Shown here: piece by piece, positions 53,305 to 60,879 of the stretch
Layout of the letters: every line of letters starts with the position of its first letter
Position numbering within the stretch: position 1 is the first letter of the stretch
Origin: Desulfocicer sp963675955
Lineage (GTDB): Bacteria > Desulfobacterota > Desulfobacteria > Desulfobacterales > Desulfobacteraceae
Length of the DNA stretch: 64,000 nt
Direction of reading: 5' to 3'
NCBI GenBank assembly: GCA_963675955.2
Contig: CAXXVR010000002.1
Location: 1,178,001 to 1,242,000, forward strand
Notes under the pieces: model-generated
What the model was told of the DNA's origin: nothing
The model's database searches: none
What the model saw: the letters and a program-made list of their open reading frames with translations, nothing else
Program-made: the position numbers and the translations under genes

Positions 53305-53343
53305 AGAGCCGCTGCATCACCCGAAAAGGGATGCAGCGGCTTT
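53305..53343 (-). terminator. Terminator hairpin between TRAP operon 2 and the kinase gene
   Basis: GCCGCTGCATC (53308-53318) pairs perfectly with GATGCAGCGGC (53330-53340), extended by a few more pairs, with an 11-base loop. It lies about 40 bases after the dctM stop on the minus strand. It may reduce read-through into the kinase gene. Confidence 0.75.
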
Positions 53344-53378
53344 GTGTATGAAAAAATTCTGTTCTTGATTGGCCGGTA

Positions 53379-54701
53379 TTACATACCCACCACTGAAGGC
53401 AGCCATAAAACCACCTGGGGAAAGAAGATGATGATAAGCAGGCAAAGTGCCTGCAGGCCAATAAAAGGCCACACCGAGCGGTAAATATCTCCCATGGAAA
53501 TATTTGGGGGTACCACGCCCTTCATGTAGAAGAGCACAAAGCCAAAGGGCGGGGTCAGGTAAGCCATCTGCATGTTGACGATGAAAAGAATGCCGAACCA
53601 CAGGGGATCAAATCCCAACAGGGTGACCAGAGGCACATAGATGGGCACGGTGATCATGATAATGGGCAAATCATCCATGACCATACCCAGCATGAAAAAG
53701 CTCAACTGCATGGCAATGAGCACCACCCATCGGTTGATGCCCAGGGAATCAATAAAGTCCTTTAACATAAGCGGCAGGCCCAATGTGTTGACCACGGCGG
53801 AAAATGCAAGACATCCGATGATGATCCACAATACCATGCTGGTTAAAAGGGCAGTTTTTTCTGCAGCATCCTTGACCACCTTCATGGTTTTATTTCCGGA
53901 TTTTTCCCGGATCAGAACAATACCCATGGAAACAAAGGCACCCACAGCAGCGGCTTCGGTGGGGGTGGCAAGACCTGAAAAAATGGTTCCCATGATGGAA
54001 AAGATTAATACAAAGGGCATGGCCAGATTTTTGATGGAAGCAAATTTTTCCGGCCAGGTGGCCCGTTCTTCCACGGGAATGGGCGGTGCCAGGCTGGGAT
54101 CAATGAGGCTTCTGATCAGAATGTAGCTCATGAAAAGACCGGCCAGAAGAAATCCCGGGATTACACCGGCCAGAAACATTTTACCGATGGAAAGATTTGA
54201 CAGGGATGCATAAACAATCATGGTTACACTGGGGGGAATCAGAAACCCCAGGGCACCGCCACCGGAAATACAGCCAATGGCCAGGGTGGATTTATAATTT
54301 CGTTTCAACATGGCCGGCAGGGCAATAAGGCCCATGGTTACCGTTGCAGCCCCCACAACACCCACCATGGCTGCAAAAATCACGCAGATAAAAACCGTTC
54401 CGATGGCAAGTCCGCCGGGTACGGGACCCAGCCATTTGTAGATCATTTCAAAGATTTCGTCGGCAATACCCGATTTTTCCAGCATGCATCCGATGAAGAT
54501 GAACAGGGGAATGGCCAGTAGGATGATACTGGTCATGGTTTCAAGAATGGCCGGGGGAAGCATCATAAGAAAGCGGGGACCGTTGAGCATCAAAAGAAAG
54601 CCGATGCCCACAACACCAAGTGTAAAGGCCACCGGTGTTCTGAGGATAAAAAGAACAATAACGGCAAGAAACATGAGGGCGACTATTAAACCGGGATTCA
54701 T
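53379..54701 (-). CDS. TRAP transporter large permease (DctM family), operon 2
   Basis: This 440-residue permease has about 12 membrane segments. It has RTPVAFTLGVVGIGFLL, AAMVGVVGAATVTMGLIALP, GGALGFLIPPSVTMIVYASLS, GTIFSGLATPTEAAAVGAFV and GMVMDDLPIIMITVPIYVP. The middle motif is PPSVTMIVYA, and the second-repeat motif has M-D-D instead of the usual D-P. It is distinct from the operon 1 DctM, so a different substrate is likely. It overlaps dctQ by 4 bases. Confidence 0.93.
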   Translation of the reverse strand: MNPGLIVALMFLAVIVLFILRTPVAFTLGVVGIGFLLMLNGPRFLMMLPPAILETMTSIILLAIPLFIFIGCMLEKSGIADEIFEMIYKWLGPVPGGLAIGTVFICVIFAAMVGVVGAATVTMGLIALPAMLKRNYKSTLAIGCISGGGALGFLIPPSVTMIVYASLSNLSIGKMFLAGVIPGFLLAGLFMSYILIRSLIDPSLAPPIPVEERATWPEKFASIKNLAMPFVLIFSIMGTIFSGLATPTEAAAVGAFVSMGIVLIREKSGNKTMKVVKDAAEKTALLTSMVLWIIIGCLAFSAVVNTLGLPLMLKDFIDSLGINRWVVLIAMQLSFFMLGMVMDDLPIIMITVPIYVPLVTLLGFDPLWFGILFIVNMQMAYLTPPFGFVLFYMKGVVPPNISMGDIYRSVWPFIGLQALCLLIIIFFPQVVLWLPSVVGM

Positions 54702-55207
54702 CGAACACTCCTTTCCTGGTGCTTGATAATGGTTTTTGCCAGATCTGCCGCTATCTGAAGAAGAAAAAATAGCGCCCCTGCCGGAATCATCATTTTAACC
54801 GGCCATAGAGGGGGGCCGAAAATGGTGTGGGAGTGCTGATTTGTGGTGACGGCATGCCAGGCGAATTTATATCCCTGCCAGAACAGGATGCTGAACATGA
54901 AAAAACCGATGAGTGAAACCACGATGTTGGCAGTGAGTTTCCCGGATCGGGGAAAGTGCTGATAGATAATATCAACGGCCACATGGCCTTTTTCCAGCAA
55001 CACCCATCCCCCCGTAAGTGCAACATAGGCGGCAAATATCTGGCCGCAGATTTCGTGGACCCAGATGGTGGGGCTTTGAAAAAAATATCGTGAGATGACT
55101 TCGTAAACCATGAGGGTCATGAATACGAAAATCAGATAACTGGAGCCCCTTCCCACTGTGAGATTTATTTTTTCGATGATACTGATTAATTTTTTTAACA
55201 CTTGCAT
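54698..55207 (-). CDS. TRAP transporter small permease (DctQ family), operon 2
   Basis: This 169-residue protein has four hydrophobic segments and the DctQ features MVYEVISRYFFQSPTIWVHEICGQI, GGWVLLEKGHVAVDIIY and GPPLWPVKMMIPAGALFFLLQ. ATG 55207 has AGGA six bases upstream, and that ribosome site lies within dispersed repeat B. A TTG at 55228 is in frame but less likely. A 190-base gap separates it from the binding-protein gene. Confidence 0.88.
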   Translation of the reverse strand: MQVLKKLISIIEKINLTVGRGSSYLIFVFMTLMVYEVISRYFFQSPTIWVHEICGQIFAAYVALTGGWVLLEKGHVAVDIIYQHFPRSGKLTANIVVSLIGFFMFSILFWQGYKFAWHAVTTNQHSHTIFGPPLWPVKMMIPAGALFFLLQIAADLAKTIIKHQERSVR

Positions 55208-55211
55208 ATTG

Positions 55212-55238
55212 AATCCTAACCTGGACAAACCAGAACCA
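55212..55238 (+). repeat. Dispersed repeat B, copy 3
   Basis: AATCCTAACCTGGACAAACC plus the next seven bases are the same as 19216-19242 with one change (AAACC for AAGCC). On the minus strand it supplies the ribosome-binding AGGA of dctQ. Downstream similarity to the other copies is lost after about 27 bases. Confidence 0.75.
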
Positions 55239-55397
55239 GACGCTCTTTATGATGTTCGTATGGAACATGACGCGAGTAAGAGGTTAAAGATCAGACGATA
55301 TACGTTGGTTTATTATTTGTTCCCGGAGATCGCAGGCGATATCCGGGAAAATCGTCATATCAAGGCCATGGCAGATAACTTGATCCACCCATGGACA

Positions 55398-56453
55398 CTA
55401 TAAGTCGTAACCTCTTTTTTTCAGGTCTTTTTTAACAAGCTTCAGGTATTCTGCAGACAGTTCATCCTTGGCAAGTTCTTCATCCCACATGCCAACGGCG
55501 GTGCTGATCCATTTTTCAACCACATCCGGGGGAAGCTGGATATATTCTGCGCCCTGGGCTTCCATTTTCTCTTTAACTATCTGGTTTTCTGCGGCAAACA
55601 ATTCGGCCACATGGATTGAACAGGCTTTGAGCTCTTTTTCAAAAATCACCTGCAGGTTCTCAGGCAATTCGTTCCAGCGATCCTGATTGATGATAACTTC
55701 GCAGTTCTGGGCACCGGAGATATCGGGAACCGTCTGGTACTTTGCAACTTCAAAGGTTTTGGCAAGAAAGCTCTCTGTATGACTTCCACTGATCTCTGCA
55801 TCAATGGTGCCCCGGGAAAGGGCTACATAAATTTCAGAAAAGGGTATAAACACGGTGTTGATTCCCATTTTCTGGAAGGTCTTTGCAATGGAGCCGGAGG
55901 CCCGAACTTTGATCTTTTTCAAATCTTCCCAGGTGTTGATGGGTTTTTTGGAAACGATTGTGTAACCGTCCATGACAAGGGGAGCACCATAGAAAACATT
56001 TACCTTGGCATATGCGTCCCGATAAAATTTCAGAACTTCTTCATCATAGATAAAGTCAAGGATCTGGTCCACACCCCGGGGATCGCCGGGCAGGGCAAAG
56101 GCAGTTGCGGCAACGGGCAGTATGCCGCCATGATAACAGGAGCAGGTGGTCCCCATGTCAATGGCACCATTGCCAACGGTTTCAAAGATGTTGGGGCCTT
56201 TTACCAGTGCGCCGGAGGGAAGCACCTGAATTTTAATCTGTCCATCGGTATTTTTCTTAACGTTCTTTACCATTTCTGTCACGGCAAGGGTGATGGGGTG
56301 ATTTAATGAGAACATGTTCTGCATGGTGAATTTATGTGTTTTGGCAGCATGGGCATTGTCTGTAAAACCTGTGCCAAAGCCGGTGATAATGAGTGAGAGC
56401 ACCATAACGAAAAGAATGTTTTTCAAAAAATCAAATTTGTTTCTTTTTAACAT
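55398..56453 (-). CDS. TRAP transporter substrate-binding protein (DctP family), operon 2
   Basis: This is a 351-residue secreted protein. A signal peptide (about 13-35, ending HAAKTH) precedes KFTMQNMFSLNHPITLAV, GQIKIQVLPSGALVKGPNIFETVGNGAIDM, KIKVRASGSIAKTFQKMG (conserved Arg) and PFSEIYVALSRGTIDAEIS. It is clearly related to, but distinct from, the operon 1 binding protein. It is the first gene of the operon, with a sigma-54-like promoter about 160 bases upstream and the GabT-AOR genes divergent beyond it. Confidence 0.9.
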   Translation of the reverse strand: MLKRNKFDFLKNILFVMVLSLIITGFGTGFTDNAHAAKTHKFTMQNMFSLNHPITLAVTEMVKNVKKNTDGQIKIQVLPSGALVKGPNIFETVGNGAIDMGTTCSCYHGGILPVAATAFALPGDPRGVDQILDFIYDEEVLKFYRDAYAKVNVFYGAPLVMDGYTIVSKKPINTWEDLKKIKVRASGSIAKTFQKMGINTVFIPFSEIYVALSRGTIDAEISGSHTESFLAKTFEVAKYQTVPDISGAQNCEVIINQDRWNELPENLQVIFEKELKACSIHVAELFAAENQIVKEKMEAQGAEYIQLPPDVVEKWISTAVGMWDEELAKDELSAEYLKLVKKDLKKRGYDL

Positions 56454-56606
56454 GCTGTTTTGTCTCCATTATACGATGGTTCGGTTAATGATCATTTCCC
56501 TTGCAGAACATCTGAATAGGGGGTGGATATTTATGGAATTTTTAATCGACCCGCCGGTATATCCTGTCAGGCAACAATAATCAATGCTATAGATATTCAA
56601 AAAACT

Positions 56607-56624
56607 ATGCAAAGTCTATACCAT
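56607..56624 (-). promoter_or_regulatory. Sigma-54-like promoter for TRAP operon 2
   Basis: On the minus strand the motif reads ATGGTATAGACTTTGCAT. GG (56622-56621) and GC (56610-56609) are 10 bases apart, the -12 box is TTGCA, and the -24 box is TGGTA in place of TGGCA. It fits control by the NtrC-type regulator at 49621. Confidence 0.5.
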
Positions 56625-57144
56625 ATAAAATTATGTATGCAAATAGACTATTTTCCTATTTTTTCATTGGGATATCTGCAGTGGGAAGCAGGCTTATAAC
56701 CTGGAATTTTATATAACATATACGGCAGAATGTCTTGTCCTAACCAAGACTGAAAATGGTATTATGCCATCCCTGAAAGGCCATCGAACCGGCCCTGGGC
56801 CGTTGGCGGAGCATTTTCCCTGCCGGTCTAAAGTGCAGGAACAGCTGGCAGGCATGTCCTCAAACTATCTGTGTTTCGTCATAATCGGCAGGGTGAATGG
56901 GCTGATCACCTTGGGTTTTGAACGGGCCGGTCCGATGTCCGCCCCAGGGACTCTGCTGTCGGCATTTTAATTCTTTGTTATGTTTCTGGAGAATGAACGA
57001 GGTTTGTATGCAATAATGCATATGATATTTTGGCAGGATTCACTTTTTTTATCTAATCTTTTACTTTATTTCATGGGAGAACAGTTTGTAATCATTGGCC
57101 ATAGTTTGGGATTAATAAGTTTTTCAAGAAGGGTTAATGCAAAT

Positions 57145-57168
57145 ATGCATATATATGCATTTATGCAT
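57145..57168. promoter_or_regulatory. ATGCAT palindrome cluster (possible activator site)
   Basis: Three ATGCAT palindromes start at 57145, 57155 and 57163, with another at 57016. They lie about 350 bases upstream of the plus-strand sigma-54 promoter. An enhancer-type site is possible, but the distance is long and the sequence is simple and AT-rich. Confidence 0.3.
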
Positions 57169-57511
57169 TATCTGGTCTCGATCCTGTCAGCATGATGGAT
57201 ATTCAAAGAAATACTTTTGCTTTAAACCTGTCTTTTTACTACCCAGAGAGGATGCCCCAAGGCTTACTGCGGCAGGAAATTTTTTCTAATTAAATATCTG
57301 TGTTTAATATAAATATTTAATAAATCCCATGGGGTTGCAATCCAAGGCCTTTATATATATTTGGGGGTGGTGGTCATAACATGGGCATCCATCCCAAATT
57401 AACCCATGCTGTGAACAAGCTCTATATTTGCCTACATGGGGTAAATCTGCGTAAAGGGATATATTTTGCATCAATATATATAAAAGGTTTGATTCTGTAA
57501 TGTCAGCAATC

Positions 57512-57527
57512 TGGCATATTTTTTGCT
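57512..57527 (+). promoter_or_regulatory. Sigma-54 promoter for the GabT-AOR genes
   Basis: TGGCATATTTTTTGCT has GG (57513-57514) and GC (57525-57526) spaced by 10 bases, with both boxes close to consensus. It is about 90 bases before ATG 57616. A PAS-type sigma-54 activator is encoded just downstream of the operon (60880-62667). Confidence 0.7.
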
Positions 57528-57615
57528 ATTCAATGCATAAAGCAATACCAAACCCAAATCAAAGCGATAATTGCAATCGCAATCGCATCATCAATCAGAA
57601 TGGGAGATAAATAAT

Positions 57616-58923
57616 ATGAGTTCAGAGAAGCATGATCGTTTCATGACACTGCGTAAATCAAGCGTTCCCCAGGGTCCTGCCAATATTACTCCGGCCGTCA
57701 TAAGCCACGCCTCTGGTGCTGTCATGACCGATATTGACGGACGTGATTTCATCGATTTCGCCGGTGGGATTGGTGTGAATAACGTGGGGCATTGCCATCC
57801 TAAAGTAGTGGCTGCCATTAAAGATCAGGCTGATAAATTTATTCATACCTGTTTTCATGTGGGTATGTATGATTCCTATGTGGAATTGGCTGACAAGCTC
57901 AATAAACTGGTTCCCGGCGATTTTGAGAAAATGACCATGTTTGCCAACAGTGGTGCGGAAGCCGTTGAAAATGCAGTTAAAATTGCAAGATATGCCACTA
58001 AAAGACCAGCCGTTATCTGCTTTGAGAATGGCTTTCATGGCAGAACGCTTCTCACCATGTCCCTGACCAGCAAGGTTAAACCTTATAAATTCGGATTCGG
58101 CCCCTTTGCACCGGAGGTGTATCGCATGCCCTATCCTTATTGCTATCGCTGCCCCTTTGGCTTAACTCATCCTAAATGTAATACCTATTGTGCTGATTAT
58201 CTTGAAGATTTCTTTATCAGCAATGTGAACCCCGAGTCCACGGCAGCCATCATTGCTGAACCCATTCAAGGAGAAGGCGGTTTTGTGACACCTCCACCGG
58301 AATATTTCCCGAAACTGTCCCAGCTGTGCAAAAAATACGGTATCATGCTCATCATTGATGAAGTCCAGGCAGGTGCCGGTCGCACCGGTAAGTTCCTGGC
58401 CATTGAGCACTGGGGTATTGAACCGGATCTGGTCACCCAGGCCAAGAGCCTTGCCGGCGGTATGCCATTGAGTGCCGTCACCGGTCGTAAGGAAATCATG
58501 GATCTGCCCCACATTGGTGGTCTTGGCGGCACCTACAGCGGTAACCCCATTTCCTGCCGGGCTGCCCTTGCCGTTCTTGAAATCCTTTTTGAAGATAAAC
58601 TCATGGAAAGATCCAAAGCCCTTGGTGAAACCCTGTGGGATCGGTTTACCACCATGCAAAAATCCCATGAAATCATCGGTGAAGTCCGGGGCAAGGGACC
58701 CATGCTGGCCCTGGAACTTGTTCAGGACAGAGAGACCAAAGTTCCGGCCACGGAGCAGGCCAAGAAATTGACCCAGATCTGCTATGATAAGGGTCTTATA
58801 CTGCTCTCCTGCGGTAACTACGGAAATGTTATCAGAACCCTGATGCCCTTTGTTATCACCGATGAGCAACTGGATAAGGGACTTGCCATTCTTGAAGAGA
58901 GTCTGGAAGAAGTCTGTAAGTAA
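57616..58923 (+). CDS. Class III aminotransferase, 4-aminobutyrate-transaminase type
   Basis: This is a 435-residue PLP enzyme. It has NSGAEAVENAVKIARYATKR, ENGFHGRTLLTMSLT, AEPIQGEGGFVTPP, IIDEVQAGAGRTGKF and the Schiff-base Lys277 in TQAKSLAGGMP. Four cysteines (176, 179, 188, 192) in YCYRCPFGLTHPKCNTYC match the Cys-rich insert of GABA-transaminase-like proteins, where part of the set can hold an Fe-S cluster. It would remove the terminal amino group of an omega-amino acid (GABA, beta-alanine or similar) to give a semialdehyde. ATG 57616 has GGGAG at 57602-57606. The following gene is an aldehyde:ferredoxin oxidoreductase, a logical next step. Confidence 0.9.
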   Translation: MSSEKHDRFMTLRKSSVPQGPANITPAVISHASGAVMTDIDGRDFIDFAGGIGVNNVGHCHPKVVAAIKDQADKFIHTCFHVGMYDSYVELADKLNKLVPGDFEKMTMFANSGAEAVENAVKIARYATKRPAVICFENGFHGRTLLTMSLTSKVKPYKFGFGPFAPEVYRMPYPYCYRCPFGLTHPKCNTYCADYLEDFFISNVNPESTAAIIAEPIQGEGGFVTPPPEYFPKLSQLCKKYGIMLIIDEVQAGAGRTGKFLAIEHWGIEPDLVTQAKSLAGGMPLSAVTGRKEIMDLPHIGGLGGTYSGNPISCRAALAVLEILFEDKLMERSKALGETLWDRFTTMQKSHEIIGEVRGKGPMLALELVQDRETKVPATEQAKKLTQICYDKGLILLSCGNYGNVIRTLMPFVITDEQLDKGLAILEESLEEVCK

Positions 58924-58972
58924 ATATCCCGGGTCGGCCGCAGCCTCTTTGTGTGCTGGTCCCATCGGACGT

Positions 58973-59010
58973 GATCCCGCAGTGTGTTTATTGTGGCCAC
59001 TGGCGGGATC
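58973..59010 (+). promoter_or_regulatory. Intergenic hairpin between aminotransferase and AOR genes
   Basis: GATCCCGC-AGTG (58973-58984) pairs with CACT-G-GCGGGATC (58998-59010) with one bulged G. A short T-rich stretch follows (CTCCTTTATG). It could act as an attenuator or processing site that sets different levels of the two proteins. Confidence 0.45.
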
Positions 59011-59060
59011 AGTCTCCTTTATGATTAAGAAGACCGGCTTAACCGGATAAGGAACCCCCC

Positions 59061-60812
59061 ATGAAAGGTTTTTTCAAACGTCTCATCATCATAGATGTGA
59101 CACTTCAGGAAGTGACTGTAGAGCCAATTAAAGAGGATGTATTAAAAAAATATATGGGCGGTAAGGGACTTGGAACCCGCCTGCTGCTGGACCATAATCC
59201 TCCCAGAGTGGACCCGCTTTCCCCTGATAACAGTTTTATTATGGGGCTTGGGCCTGCAACGGACAGCAGGCTTTACGGCAGTTGCCGATATGGCATTTAC
59301 ACCAAATCTCCTCTTACCGGTTTTTATGGTGAATCCTATTCCGGTGGCAGTGTTGCCATTGCCATGAGCCGGACCGGATATGACTTTGTGATTCTAAAAG
59401 GGGCATCTGCCCATCCCGTGTGGCTGGAAATTTCAGATACCGATGTGAAATTTCACCGGGCTGATGATCTCTGGGGAAAGGAAAGCTACGAAACTGAAGA
59501 TATTGTTAAAGAAAGGTGTGGCGTCAAAGACTGCGGTGTTTTGGTTATCGGACCCGCCGGAGAAAATCTGGTGCGGTTTGCCGTGGTGGAGAACGATTAT
59601 TGGCGTTCGGCGGGCCGGTGCGGCATGGGCGCGGTTCTGGGCTCTAAAAAAGTAAAGGCCCTGGTGTTCCATGGCAGCGCCCGCCGGGAATTCCATGATC
59701 CGGATAAAATCAAACAGTATTCAAAAAACATGCTCCAGGAGCTTAAAGGCCATGCGGCCACCGCAATCTATCGTACCCAGGGTACCCCTGTGATGGTGGC
59801 CGGATTAAACAATGCCGGGGCATTTCCCACCAAATACTGGTCCATGGGAAAATGTGAGCACTGGGAAAAGATCAATGCCCAGAGCATGAAAGAGCGCCTG
59901 GACCCAAAAACCAGATCCTGCAAAACCTGTTTCATGGGCTGTGGTAAATTTGTCACTGTTCAGGAAGGACGACATAAGGGACTTCAGATTGAAGGTCCGG
60001 AGTATGAAACGATCTATGCCTTTGGGGGCCTTTGCATGATTGACAACATTGAAGATATTGTGTGGCTCAATGACATCTGTGATCGCCTGGGTATGGACAC
60101 CATGAGTGCCGGTAATCTTGCTGCCCTGGCCATTGAAGCATCCCAGCGAGGTAAGATAAAAGAAGACCTTCCCTATGGGGATGCCGAAGTGGTGGCGGAT
60201 CTTTTACATAAGATTGCCCGCAGGGAAGGGCTTGGTGGACTTATTGCCGATGGCATTAAGATTGCCGCTGCAGAACTGGATATGGAAGATGTTGCCATCC
60301 ATGTTAAAGGACTTGAACCTGCAGGATATGATCCCAGGGTGTTAAAGGGTATGGGCCTTGCCTATGCCGTCAGTCCCCGGGGGGCATGTCATTTGAGAAG
60401 TACCTTTTACAAACCTGAACTGGCGGGTATGATTGACCCTGATCAGATTGAGGACAAGGCTGAAATGTTCCTTGATTTTGAGGACCGGTGCACCCTGTTT
60501 GATGCCATTATCTTTTGCCGGTTTTATCGGGATTTCTATACCTGGGAGGAGCTGGCATCCGTCTTTGAAATGACCACTGGGGAAGTGCTTTCCAAGGAGG
60601 ATCTTAAGGCCATGGCCGCCCGTATCACCGATGACACCAGGCGGTTTAACATCAGAGAGGGCCTTACTCTGAAAGATGATCGTCTGCCTCGACGGTTTTT
60701 GAAAGAAGAGCTGGAAACCGGCAAGGGTATCACCGAAGCAGATATGGATTATCTGGTACAGGATTATTATAAGCTCAGGGGATGGGATAAAAAGGGTGTT
60801 CCTTTGAGTTAA
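59061..60812 (+). CDS. Aldehyde:ferredoxin oxidoreductase (tungsten/molybdopterin AOR family)
   Basis: This 583-residue enzyme starts KRLIIIDVTLQEVTVEPI, then YMGGKGLGTRLL. It has the pterin-binding SCRYGIYTKSPLTGFYGESYSGG, RSAGRCGMGAVLGSKKVKAL, and the [4Fe-4S] ligands Cys287, Cys290 and Cys294 in SCKTCFMGCG, with a fourth Cys near 477-486. AGNLAALAIEAS and SPRGACHLRSTFYKPE are also AOR features. It oxidises aldehydes to acids using ferredoxin. The genomic partner suggests the semialdehyde from the aminotransferase. The length is slightly under the classic ~605. The AOR genes are 137 bases apart from the aminotransferase. Confidence 0.92.
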   Translation: MKGFFKRLIIIDVTLQEVTVEPIKEDVLKKYMGGKGLGTRLLLDHNPPRVDPLSPDNSFIMGLGPATDSRLYGSCRYGIYTKSPLTGFYGESYSGGSVAIAMSRTGYDFVILKGASAHPVWLEISDTDVKFHRADDLWGKESYETEDIVKERCGVKDCGVLVIGPAGENLVRFAVVENDYWRSAGRCGMGAVLGSKKVKALVFHGSARREFHDPDKIKQYSKNMLQELKGHAATAIYRTQGTPVMVAGLNNAGAFPTKYWSMGKCEHWEKINAQSMKERLDPKTRSCKTCFMGCGKFVTVQEGRHKGLQIEGPEYETIYAFGGLCMIDNIEDIVWLNDICDRLGMDTMSAGNLAALAIEASQRGKIKEDLPYGDAEVVADLLHKIARREGLGGLIADGIKIAAAELDMEDVAIHVKGLEPAGYDPRVLKGMGLAYAVSPRGACHLRSTFYKPELAGMIDPDQIEDKAEMFLDFEDRCTLFDAIIFCRFYRDFYTWEELASVFEMTTGEVLSKEDLKAMAARITDDTRRFNIREGLTLKDDRLPRRFLKEELETGKGITEADMDYLVQDYYKLRGWDKKGVPLS

Positions 60813-60879
60813 ATACCATATGACTGGCCTCTGCAGTATGTGTGTCCGCCCACATTGCCCGATATTCGGAGGTGGTAGA

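Larger units (their letters stand above)
56454..57615. other. Long divergent control region between TRAP operon 2 and the GabT-AOR genes
   Basis: This is about 1.16 kb without a convincing gene. It contains two sigma-54-like promoters pointing outward (56607-56624 minus, 57512-57527 plus) and four ATGCAT palindromes at 57016, 57145, 57155 and 57163. Several AT-rich tracts (TATATATA near 57350 and 57475) are also present. Short open frames here (such as 56764-56970) lack recognisable homology. Confidence 0.6.

Noticed and set aside
53282..53461. Longer start for the dCache-PAS kinase
   Set aside because: The extension translates the terminator hairpin and overlaps the dctM gene. Membrane-helix start MFSTIRAK at 53281 is better.
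55158..55403. Plus-strand 81-codon frame between dctQ and dctP of TRAP operon 2
   Set aside because: Begins inside dctQ antisense, crosses repeat B, and shows no family similarity or ribosome site.
56764..56970. Plus-strand 68-codon frame in the divergent control region
   Set aside because: No homology I can recognise and no ribosome site. Composition looks like chance.
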